Part shown: piece after piece, positions 16,364 to 25,004 of the stretch
Layout of the letters: the number at the start of each line of letters is the position of its first letter
Numbering within the stretch: the stretch's first letter is position 1
Assembly (NCBI GenBank): GCA_031277225.1
Contig: JAITMQ010000033.1
Coordinates: forward strand, 1-32,093
DNA: 32,093 bases
Direction: 5' to 3'
DNA from: Clostridiales bacterium
GTDB taxonomy: Bacteria; Bacillota; Clostridia; Lachnospirales; WRAX01
Program-made: the position numbers and the translations under genes
The notes under the pieces: generated by a model
What the model was told of the DNA's origin: nothing
The model's database searches: none
Seen by the model: only the letters and a program-made list of their open reading frames with translations

Positions 16364-16450
16364 TATAATGAATAATTAATAATTAATAATGAATAATTGA
16401 TAGTTGCGTAACACTCTTTCATTATTCATTATTCCGTATTCATTATTAAT
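16364..16450. repeat. Inverted array of AATAATTAATAATGA-type units between rpmJ and rpsM
   Basis: AATGAATAATTAATAATTAATAATGAATAATTGA on one side and CATTATTCATTATTCCGTATTCATTATTAATT on the other can pair into a long A/T-rich hairpin around a GATAGTTGCGTAACACTC loop region. No gene is seen in this spacer. Confidence 0.85.
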
Positions 16451-16451
16451 T

Positions 16452-16471
16452 GACAAGGCTTTAGCCTTGTC
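16452..16471. repeat. 20-bp palindrome over the rpmJ stop codon
   Basis: GACAAGGCT-TT-AGCCTTGTC is a perfect 9-bp stem that contains the last codons and the stop of rpmJ on the minus strand. No T run follows, so it is a structured 3' end but not a standard terminator. Confidence 0.8.
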
Positions 16472-16574
16472 TTTGCTTGTGCTTGGGATTTTCGCAAATA
16501 ACCCGCACAGCACCCTTGCGTCTTATTACTTTACATTTTTCACACATGGGTTTAACCGATGGTCTTACCTTCAT
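16461..16574 (-). CDS. rpmJ: 50S ribosomal protein L36
   Basis: Too short for the ORF track. The 37-aa protein reads [20 protein letters not shown] and continues with a Cys and a His ([13 protein letters not shown]), the C-C-C-H zinc site of L36. The SD AGGAGG is 9 nt from the ATG. The gene lies between infA and rpsM, the standard position. Confidence 0.95.
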   Translation of the reverse strand: MKVRPSVKPMCEKCKVIRRKGAVRVICENPKHKQRQG

Positions 16575-16592
16575 GTTGATTACCTCCTATAC

Positions 16593-16618
16593 GGGCGACC
16601 GAGGGCGGTCGCCCCTAC
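16593..16618 (-). repeat. GTAGGGGCGACC hairpin repeat, copy between infA and rpmJ
   Basis: On the minus strand GTAGGGGCGACCGCCCTCGGTCGCCC folds into a perfect 9-bp stem. The TAG inside its left edge is the stop codon of infA, and the SD of rpmJ follows 5-6 nt after the stem. This is one of five copies. Confidence 0.95.
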
Positions 16619-16833
16619 TTGTCGCGCCAAATGATTCTTCCCTTGGTAAGGTCATAAGGCGACATTTCCACGAGGACTTTATCCCCCGGGATAATTCTTA
16701 TAAAATTCATTCTCAGCTTGCCTGAGATATGGGCGGTGATGATATGCTTGTTTTCCAGCTCCACCTTAAAGGTAGCGTTGGGGAGTTTTTCCACAACAAT
16801 ACCTTCAACTTCGATACCTCCGTCTTTAGCCAT
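16615..16833 (-). CDS. infA: Translation initiation factor IF-1
   Basis: The start is the ATG at 16833 ([11 protein letters not shown]), giving the canonical 72 aa; the track's longer frame overlaps the KOW gene. It has the S1/OB fold with [19 protein letters not shown] and the [10 protein letters not shown] end. IF-1 binds the 30S A site during initiation. It overlaps the upstream KOW gene by 8 nt. Its stop codon TAG is supplied by the hairpin repeat. Confidence 0.97.
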   Translation of the reverse strand: MAKDGGIEVEGIVVEKLPNATFKVELENKHIITAHISGKLRMNFIRIIPGDKVLVEMSPYDLTKGRIIWRDK

Positions 16834-17092
16834 GACTCTCCTCCTCCAACGCCGTTTTAAAGTCTGAGTTCTTAAGGTCTTTACCCTCTGCAATTGCCGC
16901 CGCAATTCCTGCATCCACTTTATGCGTATGCTGGATATGCTTACGCTTTTTGCGCTTTGGGCGCGCAATTGGTCTTGTGCGGCCGTCTGCTAAAAGGGCA
17001 TATTCGCCGTCTGTGGCGACAACGACAAAGCTTTGCCCCTTGTCCCTGCCTGCCTTTGAAATTACAATTTGACCAGGTTTTAAGTCCATCAT
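16826..17092 (-). CDS. KOW-domain RNA-binding protein (L14e-like)
   Basis: An 88-aa basic protein with an N-terminal KOW motif ([21 protein letters not shown]) and a Lys-rich [15 protein letters not shown] stretch. Clostridia often carry such an L14e/L6e-like protein between map and infA; its role is thought to be ribosome-associated but is not well defined. It overlaps map by four bases (ATGA) and infA by 8 nt, so all three are translationally coupled. Confidence 0.9.
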   Translation of the reverse strand: MMDLKPGQIVISKAGRDKGQSFVVVATDGEYALLADGRTRPIARPKRKKRKHIQHTHKVDAGIAAAIAEGKDLKNSDFKTALEEESHG

Positions 17093-17832
17093 ATAGTTAA
17101 AATCTCCGGTTCTCCTTCGGTGATTAAGACCGTGTTTTCATAGTGGGCCGCAAGGCTTTTGTCCTGGGTTATGGCCGTCCAGCCGTCGTCCAGAATAATC
17201 ACCTCATGCGTTCCCAGCGTAACCATAGGCTCAATCGCCAAGGTCATGCCCGGCCTAAGCCTCGGCCCCCGCTTTTTTTGGTTAAAATTTGTAATTTCGG
17301 GGGCTTCGTGAAGCTCTGCCCCCACGCCATGGCCCACAAACTCGCGCACAACCACAAGTCCCTGGGATTGGACATATTCCTCAATCGCCGCGGATATATT
17401 ATTGAGAAAATTGCCTTTTTTGGCGTATTTAATACCTTCAAAGAAACTTTGCCGCGTAACGTCGATTAAAAATTGTGCTTCCTTTGAAATTTCGCCAACA
17501 GCGAAGGTTCGCGCCGCGTCGCCGTGGAATCCGTCTTTGAATGCGCCAATGTCGATGCTGACAATGTCCCCCGACTTCAGCTTTTCGGGGCCCGCCAAAC
17601 CATGCACAACCACTTCATTAACAGAAATGCATATAGAGCGCGGAAAACCCCTATAATTCTTAAAGCTGGGTATGGCCCTGTTTCTTTTGAGAAGTTGCAC
17701 CACGGCAGTCTCCAGCTCGCGCGTGGTGATGCCGGGTGCAATAATCTCTTCTAAAAGTTCAAAGGCCTCTTTAACTATACGACTACTTACGCGCATTTTT
17801 TCCACTTGTTGGGCATTTTTAATTACAATCAT
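17089..17832 (-). CDS. map: Methionine aminopeptidase, type I
   Basis: A 247-aa cytoplasmic metalloprotease that removes the initiator Met from nascent proteins. The pita-bread fold ligands are visible: Asp in SGDIVSIDIGAF, Asp in FHGDAARTF, His in FVGHGVGAELHE, Glu in LAIEPMV and a final Glu near ITEGEPE. It lacks the N-terminal zinc finger found in some paralogues. It overlaps adk by ATGA, the usual arrangement. Confidence 0.96.
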   Translation of the reverse strand: MIVIKNAQQVEKMRVSSRIVKEAFELLEEIIAPGITTRELETAVVQLLKRNRAIPSFKNYRGFPRSICISVNEVVVHGLAGPEKLKSGDIVSIDIGAFKDGFHGDAARTFAVGEISKEAQFLIDVTRQSFFEGIKYAKKGNFLNNISAAIEEYVQSQGLVVVREFVGHGVGAELHEAPEITNFNQKKRGPRLRPGMTLAIEPMVTLGTHEVIILDDGWTAITQDKSLAAHYENTVLITEGEPEILTI

Positions 17833-18470
17833 GACTTCTCTTCCAAAGTTTTAATTAAGTCGGCCGCAATTTCCTCGGCATCGCCCACGCCATTTCTGCT
17901 GATTAAAATGCCCTGTCTGCGATAAAAGTCAATAATGGGCTCTGTCAGCGCATGGAAAAGCTTAAGGCGGTGCTTTACGGTGTCCATGGTGTCGTCGGGG
18001 CGTTGCGTAAGTGTTGCGCCGCAAACGTCGCAAATTCCATGAACTTTGGGCGGCAAAAATATTGTATGAAACATTGTAGCACATTTGGAGCAGACGGTGC
18101 GCCCCGTGATGCGCTGAATAACCTCATCATCGGGCACTTCAATGCTGACGGCAACATCAATGGGCGTGCCCAATCTGTCGCAAATGGCATTAAGTGCCAA
18201 AGCCTGCGAGAAGGTGCGGGGATAGCCATCGAGGATAAAATTATCCTCTTCAACCAAAATGCCCTCTAAAATTGAAAGCATTAATTCGTCCGGCACAAGG
18301 TCCCCCCTGTCCATAAGGCGCTTAACAGCGCGGCAAATGGCAGAATCCTTCTTAACCTCTTCCCTTAAAATATCTCCTGTAGAGATATGCTTCATGCCAA
18401 AATGTTTGGCCAAAGCCTGGGCTTGCGTGCCTTTACCCGCTCCGGAAGCCCCGAGAATGACTAATCTCAT
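17829..18470 (-). CDS. adk: Adenylate kinase
   Basis: The start is the ATG at 18470 (MRLVILGASGAGKGTQAQAL) 7 nt after GGGGGA; the track start is five codons too long. 213 aa. The P-loop GASGAGKGT, the NMP domain, and a LID domain with four cysteines (CSKCATMF, GICDVCGAT) that bind a structural zinc are seen. It converts ATP + AMP to 2 ADP. It lies between secY and map as in most Firmicutes. Confidence 0.97.
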   Translation of the reverse strand: MRLVILGASGAGKGTQAQALAKHFGMKHISTGDILREEVKKDSAICRAVKRLMDRGDLVPDELMLSILEGILVEEDNFILDGYPRTFSQALALNAICDRLGTPIDVAVSIEVPDDEVIQRITGRTVCSKCATMFHTIFLPPKVHGICDVCGATLTQRPDDTMDTVKHRLKLFHALTEPIIDFYRRQGILISRNGVGDAEEIAADLIKTLEEKS

Positions 18471-18486
18471 ATTAAAGTCCCCCATT

Positions 18487-18551
18487 AGAGGTCAGATGTC
18501 AGAGGTCAGGTGTCAGATTTTTTCTGACCTCTGACTTCTGATTTCTGACTT
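18487..18551. repeat. Inverted array of GTCAGA units between adk and secY
   Basis: GAGGTCAGATGTCAGAGGTCAGGTGTCAGA pairs with CTGACCTCTGACTTCTGATTTCTGACTTC across a short T-rich loop. The same kind of array, with almost the same unit, recurs between rplR and rplF. Confidence 0.88.
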
Positions 18552-19832
18552 CTAGCTCGCTAAGAATCCTTTGTAATTACGCATTAGTAGCTGTGCTTCA
18601 AGTTTCTTTACGATTTCAAGCGCTACGCCAACTACGATGATTATGGTTGTTCCGCCAAATCCGATTGGAATTCCGCCGGGCACCCAAATCATGGTAATCC
18701 ATTGTATAACAATGGGAAGCATTGCAATGGCCGAATAGGCAGTCGCGCCTATCCAGGACATGCGCGTAATCGTGCGCTGAATGAATTCTATGGTTGGTTT
18801 GCCCGGGCGAATACCCGGAATAAACCCGCCGTTTTTACGCAAATTTTCCGCCATTTCTGTTGGGTTAATGGAGAAGGAGGCATAGAAGAATGTGAAGGCA
18901 AAAATTAAGACAACATAGATGGGGGCGCCGATTGGGCCTGCCATGTCAATTGTGCTTGCGACATTTGCAAGCGTTGTATTTTCGGGGAAGAACATCATAA
19001 GCTGCTGCGGAAGCCCCAAAATGGACATGGCAAAAATCATTGGCAGAACGCCCGCCAAATTCACCTTAACGGGAATAAATGACGACTGGCCGCCATAAAG
19101 CTGCCGCCCTACCATTTTTTTGGAATATTGCACGGGCAATTTGCGTTGGCCTTCGGCAATCATAACCGTAAAGCCCACAACAAATACAAATATTACCAAG
19201 ATTATGAGAACCAGAATTACATTAATAACTCCGGGGCTCATTGCATGATTCCAAAGAGTCGCCAGCCCCATGGGCAATGCCGACAAGATATTGGCGAAAA
19301 TTATGAAAGATGCGCCATTACCAAGTCCTTTTTCCGTCAACAATTCGGACAGCCACATAATGAACATTGTGCCCGCCACCATAGCAACCGCCGCTGCCGC
19401 ATAGAAAAAGAAATTGTCGGCCCCCAAATGGAAGGCGGCCCGCCAGCTGAATACCATGCCCGCCGCCTGCAAAATCGCCATCGCCACCGCCAAATAGCGC
19501 GTGATTTGGTTGATTTTTTTGCGGCCTTCTGCGCCTTCTTTTTTAAGTTGCGCAAGAGCAGGCACGGCAACCGTCAAAAGTTGCATTATAATGCTGGCTG
19601 TGATATATGGCGCAATGCCCATGGCGAATATGGTTCCCCATTCGCCGCCAACAAGCATGGCCAAAAAGCCGCCATCAGGGCCGCCAAGCAATTGCTCGCG
19701 CAAAGTGTCCATGTTTATGCCCGGTAAAGGAATTACGGAGCCAACTCTGAAAATTAATAATACCAACAAAATATACAATAATTTGTTGCGTAATTCTTTT
19801 ACTTTCCAGGCATTTGAAAATGTGCCAAGCAT
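18552..19832 (-). CDS. secY: Preprotein translocase subunit SecY
   Basis: A 426-aa protein with about ten hydrophobic transmembrane segments. Landmarks include RVGSVIPLPGIN near the start, MGIAPYITASIIMQLLTVA (TM2 and plug region) and NGGFIPGIRPGKPT in a cytosolic loop. It forms the Sec channel with SecE and SecG. It overlaps the rplO stop by one base (TAATG). Confidence 0.97.
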   Translation of the reverse strand: MLGTFSNAWKVKELRNKLLYILLVLLIFRVGSVIPLPGINMDTLREQLLGGPDGGFLAMLVGGEWGTIFAMGIAPYITASIIMQLLTVAVPALAQLKKEGAEGRKKINQITRYLAVAMAILQAAGMVFSWRAAFHLGADNFFFYAAAAVAMVAGTMFIMWLSELLTEKGLGNGASFIIFANILSALPMGLATLWNHAMSPGVINVILVLIILVIFVFVVGFTVMIAEGQRKLPVQYSKKMVGRQLYGGQSSFIPVKVNLAGVLPMIFAMSILGLPQQLMMFFPENTTLANVASTIDMAGPIGAPIYVVLIFAFTFFYASFSINPTEMAENLRKNGGFIPGIRPGKPTIEFIQRTITRMSWIGATAYSAIAMLPIVIQWITMIWVPGGIPIGFGGTTIIIVVGVALEIVKKLEAQLLMRNYKGFLAS

Positions 19833-20272
19833 TAAATCACCTCTGCCCTGCCGCCTGCAGCTTCAATTTTTTCTTTCGCTGTTTCGCTATAATAATTTAC
19901 TTGTACATCAAGTTTTCTTTCAAGCTTGCCTTGTCCCAAAATCTTAACGCCGTCGCGAGGATTGCTCACAAGCCCTTTTGATTTTAAGGCCGCAATATCA
20001 ACAACAGCCCCATCGTCAAATACATTAAGATGATATACATTTAGGGTTACAATGTCAAGCGAATTGCGGTTTTTAAAACCGCGCTTGGGCAAACGGCGGA
20101 ATAACGGAAGCTGTCCACCCTCGAAAAGCGGCCTTACACCGCCGCCCGAGCGGGATTTTTGCCCGTCGCGCCCGCGGCCGGCAAGCTTTCCATTGCCTGT
20201 GCCCGGCCCGCGCCCCTTGCGCCAAGCCTTGAATTTAGAACCCTTAGCAGGTCTAAGTTCTCCCAACTGCAT
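19832..20272 (-). CDS. rplO: 50S ribosomal protein L15
   Basis: A 146-aa protein with the Gly/Arg-rich N-terminal extension (KGRGPGTGNGKLAGRGRDGQ) that reaches into 23S rRNA, and FEGGQLPLFRRLPKRGF. The SD GCAGGAGG overlaps the rpmD stop. It is the gene before secY in the spc operon. Confidence 0.96.
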   Translation of the reverse strand: MQLGELRPAKGSKFKAWRKGRGPGTGNGKLAGRGRDGQKSRSGGGVRPLFEGGQLPLFRRLPKRGFKNRNSLDIVTLNVYHLNVFDDGAVVDIAALKSKGLVSNPRDGVKILGQGKLERKLDVQVNYYSETAKEKIEAAGGRAEVI

Positions 20273-20286
20273 TTCTTCACCTCCTG

Positions 20287-20466
20287 CTAGATTTCTTCCA
20301 CTGTAACAAGATGATTAACTTTACGAATCATTCCGCGAATTGCGGGATTATCTTTTTGCACCACGGAGGAATTAATTTTCCCCAGCCCCAAGGCCTTTAC
20401 ATTCAGGCGTTGTTTGGGCTTGGTGCCAATTAATGATTTTTTTAAAGTAATCCTTAATTCGGCCAT
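20287..20466 (-). CDS. rpmD: 50S ribosomal protein L30
   Basis: Missed by the ORF track. The 59-aa protein begins [20 protein letters not shown] and ends [14 protein letters not shown], the full bacterial L30. SD GGAGG lies 7-8 nt upstream of the ATG. It sits between rpsE and rplO as expected. Confidence 0.95.
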   Translation of the reverse strand: MAELRITLKKSLIGTKPKQRLNVKALGLGKINSSVVQKDNPAIRGMIRKVNHLVTVEEI

Positions 20467-20482
20467 ATTCTATCCTCCATTT

Positions 20483-20989
20483 CTAAGCCATCAACTCTTC
20501 CACGGTTTTGCCGCGCAAACGAGCGATTTGTTCGGGTGTTTTAAGATTTCTAAGGCCATTAAAGGCGGCGGCAACCACATTGTGCTTGGTGCGCGAGCCT
20601 ATGCATTTGGTTACGACATTTTTAATGCCGGCAAGCTCCATCACGGCGCGCACGCTTGAACCCGCGATTATGCCCGTTCCCGCAGGGGCGGGCTTCATAA
20701 CCACATTGGATGCGCCAAAATGCCCGATATGCCTGTGATAGATTGAATCGTTTTCATCTCTGTCGATAAAAATCATATTCTTTTTGGCATCTTCGCGGCC
20801 TTTGCGAATGGCTTCGGTGGTTTCGGCGGCTTTTCCAAGCCCATAGCCAACATGACCATTGCCGTCGCCAACCACAACCAAGGCGGAAAAGCTCATTGTT
20901 CGGCCGCCTTTAACAACCTTGGTTACACGCTTTATAGCCACAACCCTGTCCATTAAATCCAGGGCATTAGCGTCTATTTTCTTCTTCAT
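20483..20989 (-). CDS. rpsE: 30S ribosomal protein S5
   Basis: A 168-aa protein with the double-stranded RNA-binding N-terminal part (VVAIKRVTKVVKGGRTMSFS, then GDGNGHVGYGLGKA) and the C-terminal GTGIIAGSSVRAVMELAG. It contributes to decoding accuracy and to mRNA helicase activity at the entry channel. SD AGGAGG precedes the ATG by 6 nt. Confidence 0.97.
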   Translation of the reverse strand: MKKKIDANALDLMDRVVAIKRVTKVVKGGRTMSFSALVVVGDGNGHVGYGLGKAAETTEAIRKGREDAKKNMIFIDRDENDSIYHRHIGHFGASNVVMKPAPAGTGIIAGSSVRAVMELAGIKNVVTKCIGSRTKHNVVAAAFNGLRNLKTPEQIARLRGKTVEELMA

Positions 20990-20998
20990 AAACTCCTC

Positions 20999-21367
20999 CT
21001 AGAACTGAAGTCCTGCTTCTCTTGCGGCATTTGCCAGCGCTTCGACTTTTCCGTGATATTTATAGCCACTGCGGTCAAAAACGACTTCGTTAATGCCAAG
21101 AGCCAGGGCTTTTTTGCCAATTACTTCACCAACGATTTTGGCGGCCTCTATATCCGAGGTATTTTCAAGCTTTGCCGCCACATCTCTTTCTTGAGTAGAG
21201 GCCGCGGCCAAAGTATGCCCCGCCACATCGTCTATAATCTGCGCGTACATATGCTTGTTAGAGCGGAAAACGGACAAGCGCGGCATGGCTTTCGTGCCGG
21301 AAACCTTATTCCGAATCCGCAAATGCCTTCTCTTTCTCGCAATCTTGCGAGCAGGCTTTTTTATCAT
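20999..21367 (-). CDS. rplR: 50S ribosomal protein L18
   Basis: A 122-aa protein with [34 protein letters not shown] and the C-terminal [24 protein letters not shown]; it binds 5S rRNA. SD AAGGAGAG lies about 11 nt from the ATG. A GTCAGA hairpin array fills the spacer upstream. Confidence 0.96.
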   Translation of the reverse strand: MIKKPARKIARKRRHLRIRNKVSGTKAMPRLSVFRSNKHMYAQIIDDVAGHTLAAASTQERDVAAKLENTSDIEAAKIVGEVIGKKALALGINEVVFDRSGYKYHGKVEALANAAREAGLQF

Positions 21368-21388
21368 ATGGCTACACTCTCCTTGAAG

Positions 21389-21450
21389 AGGTCAGAGGTC
21401 AGAGGTCAGAGGTCAGAACTTTTCTGACTTCTGATTTCTGATTTCTGACT
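21389..21450. repeat. Inverted array of GAGGTCA/TTCTGA units between rplF and rplR
   Basis: GAGGTCAGAGGTCAGAGGTCAGAGGTCAGAA is followed, across a short loop, by TTCTGACTTCTGATTTCTGATTTCTGACTTC. It is a long imperfect hairpin almost identical in unit to the adk-secY array. Confidence 0.88.
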
Positions 21451-21451
21451 T

Positions 21452-21994
21452 CTATTTTTTGCCGGATTTTCCGGCCTTGCGGCGAATTGTTTCGCCTTGA
21501 TACCTTACTCCCTTGCCCTTATAGGGTTCCGGGGGGCGTTTTGCCCTTATGTTTGCGGCATATTGACCCACTTTTTCCTTGTCAATGCCCGAAACATGGA
21601 TTCTGTTATTGCCCTCAACGGCGGATTCCACGCCTTCGGGGTCTTCAAATTCCACGGGATGGGAATATCCAAGGGTTAGGGTTAATTTATTGCCGGACTT
21701 TGCGGCGCGATAGCCCGTGCCGACAATTTCAAGGGTTTTTTGATACCCATTTGTAACGCCCACAATCATATTGTCGATAAGGGTGCGGGTTAGGCCGTGC
21801 AATGACCTAAAACGCTTAAGGTCATTTGGGCGGGAAACCGTTATGACATTCGATTCAATATCGATTTGAATACTTGGCTCAAGCTGACGCTCAAGCGTGC
21901 CCTTGGGGCCCTTAACAGTCATAAAATTGCCCTCATGCAGCTTAACCTCGACCCCCGCAGGAATCGTTACAGGCATTTTTCCAATTCTTGACAT
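21452..21994 (-). CDS. rplF: 50S ribosomal protein L6
   Basis: The start is the ATG at 21994 ([17 protein letters not shown]) after AAGGAGG, giving the usual 180 aa; the track's frame is 11 codons too long. The two repeated domains are seen, and the C-terminal [17 protein letters not shown] signature is intact. It lies near the GTPase-associated centre of the 50S subunit. Confidence 0.96.
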   Translation of the reverse strand: MSRIGKMPVTIPAGVEVKLHEGNFMTVKGPKGTLERQLEPSIQIDIESNVITVSRPNDLKRFRSLHGLTRTLIDNMIVGVTNGYQKTLEIVGTGYRAAKSGNKLTLTLGYSHPVEFEDPEGVESAVEGNNRIHVSGIDKEKVGQYAANIRAKRPPEPYKGKGVRYQGETIRRKAGKSGKK

Positions 21995-22039
21995 AATTTC
22001 CTCCTTAAGAACCTTGCTTTCTGTCAATACGCACAGGTT

Positions 22040-22441
22040 CTACCATACATAGGCTAAAACTTCGCCGCCAACGCCCGCTTTGCGCGCCTGCCGGTCGGTG
22101 ATAATTCCTTGATTCGTGGACACAATTGCACATCCAAGGCCGTTTAAAACCCTCGGAATTTCCTCATGCCCCGCATAAACCCTTAAGCCCGGCTTTGAAA
22201 TGCGCTTAAGGCCAGAAATGACCTTTTCATTTTTGTCGCGGCCATATTTTAAGGTTATGCGAATACTTTTTGTTGTCTTTTCCCCAACGATTTGATACCC
22301 CTTGATATAACCCTCCGCAGCGAGAATTTTCGTAATATCCTCCTTAACGCGAGATGCGGGAATGTCAACGGTATTATGTCTGGCAGAATTTGCATTTCTG
22401 ATTCTTGTAAGCATATCTGCAATAGGGTCGCTCATTGCCAT
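22040..22441 (-). CDS. rpsH: 30S ribosomal protein S8
   Basis: A 133-aa protein ([21 protein letters not shown]-terminal [27 protein letters not shown]). It binds the central domain of 16S rRNA; in E. coli it represses the spc operon, but no such site is evident here. ATG with AAAGGAGG and spacing of about 9 nt. Confidence 0.96.
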   Translation of the reverse strand: MAMSDPIADMLTRIRNANSARHNTVDIPASRVKEDITKILAAEGYIKGYQIVGEKTTKSIRITLKYGRDKNEKVISGLKRISKPGLRVYAGHEEIPRVLNGLGCAIVSTNQGIITDRQARKAGVGGEVLAYVW

Positions 22442-22470
22442 CTATTTGTACCTCCTTTTTAAGCAAATAA

Positions 22471-22656
22471 TTACCAGCTGGCCTTTCTGACACCCGGAAT
22501 TTGGCCTTTATACGCCAATTCCCTAAAACAAATGCGGCACACGCTATATTTGCGCAGTACGGAATGTGGCCTGCCGCAAATCTTACAGCGGCTATAGGCT
22601 CGTACCTTAAATTTTGGCTTTCTTTGTTGCTTAACAACCATAGCTTTCTTAGCCAA
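22471..22656 (-). CDS. rpsN: 30S ribosomal protein S14, type Z (zinc-binding)
   Basis: I place the start at TTG 22656 ([15 protein letters not shown]), 10 nt after AAGGAGG; the upstream TTG at 22665 is too close to the SD. The result is the canonical 61 aa with two CxxC pairs (CKIC, CRIC) that form a zinc ribbon. This is the short Gram-positive type of S14. Confidence 0.94.
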   Translation of the reverse strand: MAKKAMVVKQQRKPKFKVRAYSRCKICGRPHSVLRKYSVCRICFRELAYKGQIPGVRKASW

Positions 22657-22673
22657 GAATACCAAGCCTCCTT

Positions 22674-23216
22674 TTAACTTCTCTTAAACGGCATACCAAA
22701 GAGCTTTAGCAGCTCATAGGCTTCCTCGTCGCTTTTGGCCGTGGTTACGATAATTACATTCATGCCCCGAATTTTATCGATTTTTTCGTAAGAAATTTCG
22801 GGGAAGATGATTTGTTCGCGAATTCCAAGGGTATAATTGCCGCGGCCGTCAAATGCCTCGCCGCTTACACCTTGAAAGTCGCGCACTCTTGGCAAAGCCA
22901 CGCTGATAACCCTGTCCAAAAACGAATACATTTTGTCGCCTCTAAGGGTGGTTTTAACGCCAATCGGCATACCCTCGCGAAGCTTAAAATTCGCAACAGA
23001 GCGGCGCGCCACGGTTGTTACGGGCTTTTGCCCCGTAATTATGGCAATATCACCCAGGCAGGCCTCCATGGCCTTAGGGTTTTCTTTCGCCTCGCCAAGG
23101 CCCACATTTACGACAATTTTGTCAATTTTGGGCACGGCCATCTTATTCGTATAAGAAAATTTTTCCATCATAGCAGGAACAATTTCCGATTCATACATTT
23201 CTCTAAAACGTGTCAA
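22674..23216 (-). CDS. rplE: 50S ribosomal protein L5
   Basis: A 180-aa protein with [19 protein letters not shown] and [26 protein letters not shown]; it binds 5S rRNA and contacts the P-site tRNA. It starts with TTG, 8 nt after AAAGGAG. It lies between rplX and rpsN as usual. Confidence 0.97.
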   Translation of the reverse strand: MTRFREMYESEIVPAMMEKFSYTNKMAVPKIDKIVVNVGLGEAKENPKAMEACLGDIAIITGQKPVTTVARRSVANFKLREGMPIGVKTTLRGDKMYSFLDRVISVALPRVRDFQGVSGEAFDGRGNYTLGIREQIIFPEISYEKIDKIRGMNVIIVTTAKSDEEAYELLKLFGMPFKRS

Positions 23217-23260
23217 TTTAAATTCTCCTTTCAGCCCCGGGACATACCGGGGTCAGGATA

Positions 23261-23593
23261 TTAATCAATAATTTCTCCCGTGGTTTTGGCAACACGGCGT
23301 TTAACCCTCTTGGTTTTTCCGCCCCGCTCTTCGGTTTCAACGATAAAGCCGATTCGCGTGGGGCTGCCTTTGTGCAAATACGCCACATTGGAGATATGCA
23401 AAGGGGCTTCTCTCTCAATAATTCCGCCCTGCGGATTTTGCTGATTGGCCTTTTGGTGCTTCTTAATTTTATTGGCACCTTCAACCAAAACCCTCTGCTT
23501 TTTACGGTCCACCGAAAGCACGCGGCCTTCTTTGCCCTTGTCCTTGCCGGTGGTTACTAACACATTATCGCCGCGTCTAATTTTGCTGGCCAT
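23261..23593 (-). CDS. rplX: 50S ribosomal protein L24
   Basis: A 110-aa protein with the N-terminal KOW fold (RRGDNVLVTTGKDKGKEGRVL) and HQKANQQNPQGGIIEREAPLH. It is an early assembly initiator of the 50S subunit. ATG with TAAGGAGG. Confidence 0.96.
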   Translation of the reverse strand: MASKIRRGDNVLVTTGKDKGKEGRVLSVDRKKQRVLVEGANKIKKHQKANQQNPQGGIIEREAPLHISNVAYLHKGSPTRIGFIVETEERGGKTKRVKRRVAKTTGEIID

Positions 23594-23605
23594 GTTTTAA
23601 CCTCC

Positions 23606-23974
23606 TTATAAGACTTCGGGGGCAAGGGAAAGGATTTTCATATATTGCTTATCTCTTAATTCCCTGGCCACCGGGCCAAAAATTCTTGTGCCTCTGGGGT
23701 TTTTGTCATCTCTTATTATAACGGCGGCATTGTCGTCAAAGCGGACATAAGAGCCATCGGCGCGGCCAATCATTTTCTTTGTGCGCACAACAACGGCCTT
23801 AACAACCTCGCCTTTTTTTACAACGCCCCCGGGTGTAGCGGCTTTAACCGAGGCGATTATAACATCGCCAACCCCGGCATATCTGCGCCCCGAGCCGCCT
23901 AAGACCCGAATACACATAATTTCCTTTGCGCCGGAATTATCAGCCGCAACCAATCTGGATTGCTGTTGAATCAT
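23606..23974 (-). CDS. rplN: 50S ribosomal protein L14
   Basis: A 122-aa protein, highly conserved: [27 protein letters not shown] and the end [15 protein letters not shown]. It contacts L19 and the 30S subunit. SD GGAGGG lies about 6 nt upstream of the ATG. Confidence 0.97.
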   Translation of the reverse strand: MIQQQSRLVAADNSGAKEIMCIRVLGGSGRRYAGVGDVIIASVKAATPGGVVKKGEVVKAVVVRTKKMIGRADGSYVRFDDNAAVIIRDDKNPRGTRIFGPVARELRDKQYMKILSLAPEVL

Positions 23975-23993
23975 CTCAAACCCTCCAATAGCA

Positions 23994-24263
23994 TTACTTC
24001 GCTCTTTCTAGTATCTCCACCAAACGCCATCTCTTCTCTTTCGACAATGGCCTGGTTTCCATTACGCTTACCGTGTCGCCTATGCCACATTCGTTTTTCT
24101 CGTCATGGGCTTTAAGCTTATAGGTGCGCTTTACGATTTTTTTATACTTTGGGTGTCTTATGCTGGTTTCTACAGCAACGACTATGGTTTTGTCCATTTT
24201 GTCGCTGGTAACCTTGCCAACCCTGGTTTTTCTTAAATTTCTAGCTGTAGTCGCAACTTCCAC
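23994..24263 (-). CDS. rpsQ: 30S ribosomal protein S17
   Basis: An 89-aa OB-fold protein ([40 protein letters not shown]). It starts with GTG, 6 nt after AGGAGG. A hairpin repeat lies directly upstream of this SD, separating it from the rpmC stop. Confidence 0.96.
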   Translation of the reverse strand: MEVATTARNLRKTRVGKVTSDKMDKTIVVAVETSIRHPKYKKIVKRTYKLKAHDEKNECGIGDTVSVMETRPLSKEKRWRLVEILERAK

Positions 24264-24281
24264 ACTTTACCTCCTTCCGCC

Positions 24282-24307
24282 GGGCGACCGGGGGCGGTCG
24301 CCCCTAC
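24282..24307 (-). repeat. GTAGGGGCGACC hairpin repeat, copy between rpmC and rpsQ
   Basis: GTAGGGGCGACCGCCCCCGGTCGCCC on the minus strand. The TAG of its left edge is the rpmC stop codon, and the rpsQ SD starts 4-5 nt after the stem. Confidence 0.95.
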
Positions 24308-24522
24308 GCCAGTCCGCGCTCTTTGCGGGTCATTACGGTTCTGATTCTTGCAATATTTCTTCTGACTTCTCTAATCCTTGCGGTGTTGTCCAGCTGATTT
24401 GTGGCATTTTGCAGCCTAAGGTTAAATAATTCCTTTTTGGCATCCACAAGCTCTGTCTGCAGCTCATTTGGGGACTTAATCAACAACTCCTCAAGATACA
24501 CTCTACTTTTCACCGCTATCAC
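24304..24522 (-). CDS. rpmC: 50S ribosomal protein L29
   Basis: A two-helix protein with the signature [32 protein letters not shown]. The start is uncertain: TTG 24525 is too close to the SD AAGGAAG; GTG 24522 (72 aa) has 4 nt spacing; GTG 24513 ([10 protein letters not shown]) has 13. I give 24522. The stop TAG is encoded by the repeat. It sits near the peptide exit tunnel and forms part of the docking site for trigger factor and SRP. Confidence 0.93.
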   Translation of the reverse strand: MIAVKSRVYLEELLIKSPNELQTELVDAKKELFNLRLQNATNQLDNTARIREVRRNIARIRTVMTRKERGLA

Positions 24523-24530
24523 CAACTTCC

Positions 24531-25004
24531 TTAATCATTATTCACTAAACGGGCGACCGGGGCGGTCGCCCCTACGGCGTCCAGCTCTTTGTCAAGTTCG
24601 GCTTTTCCGTAGATTTTACACTTTATCGGCAATTTATGGACGGCGCGGCGCAGGGCTTCGCGGGCAATGTTTTCGGCTACACCGTTAAGCTCAAACATTA
24701 CACGACCCGGCCGCACAACAGCCACCCAATATTCCGGCGCGCCCTTACCTTTACCCATGCGGGTTTCGGCGGGCTTTGCCGTTACGGGCTTGTCGGGAAA
24801 AATTTTAATCCAAACATTACCGCCACGCTTGATATATCTTGTCATTGCACGTCTTGCCGACTCAATTTGATTCGACGTAACCCAGCCCGGCTCTTTGGCG
24901 ACAATGCCAAATTCGCCGTAAATTATGCGGTTTCCGCGCATGGCCTTGCCCTTCATGCGGCCACGAAATTGCTTACGTCTTCTAACTCTTTTTGGCATTA
25001 ACAT
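24531..25004 (-). CDS. rplP: 50S ribosomal protein L16 with repeat-derived C-terminus
   Basis: A 157-aa protein ([35 protein letters not shown]) overlapping the rpsC stop. The conserved part ends near [18 protein letters not shown]; the last 14 residues, [14 protein letters not shown], are read through a hairpin repeat and its flank. It is longer than a typical L16 of 137-147 aa. L16 binds near the A-site and the peptidyl transferase centre, and the tail appears to be tolerated. Confidence 0.96.
   Translation of the reverse strand: MLMPKRVRRRKQFRGRMKGKAMRGNRIIYGEFGIVAKEPGWVTSNQIESARRAMTRYIKRGGNVWIKIFPDKPVTAKPAETRMGKGKGAPEYWVAVVRPGRVMFELNGVAENIAREALRRAVHKLPIKCKIYGKAELDKELDAVGATAPVARLVNND
24551..24575 (-). 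repeat. GTAGGGGCGACC hairpin repeat, copy read as the end of rplP
   Basis: GTAGGGGCGACCGCCCCGGTCGCCC on the minus strand, translated as VGATAPVA at the end of L16. The rplP stop and the rpmC SD follow within about 25 nt. Confidence 0.95.

Noticed and set aside
16593-16618. GGGCGACC hairpins as intrinsic terminators
   Set aside because: None of the five copies is followed by a T run, and essential genes continue directly downstream on the same strand.
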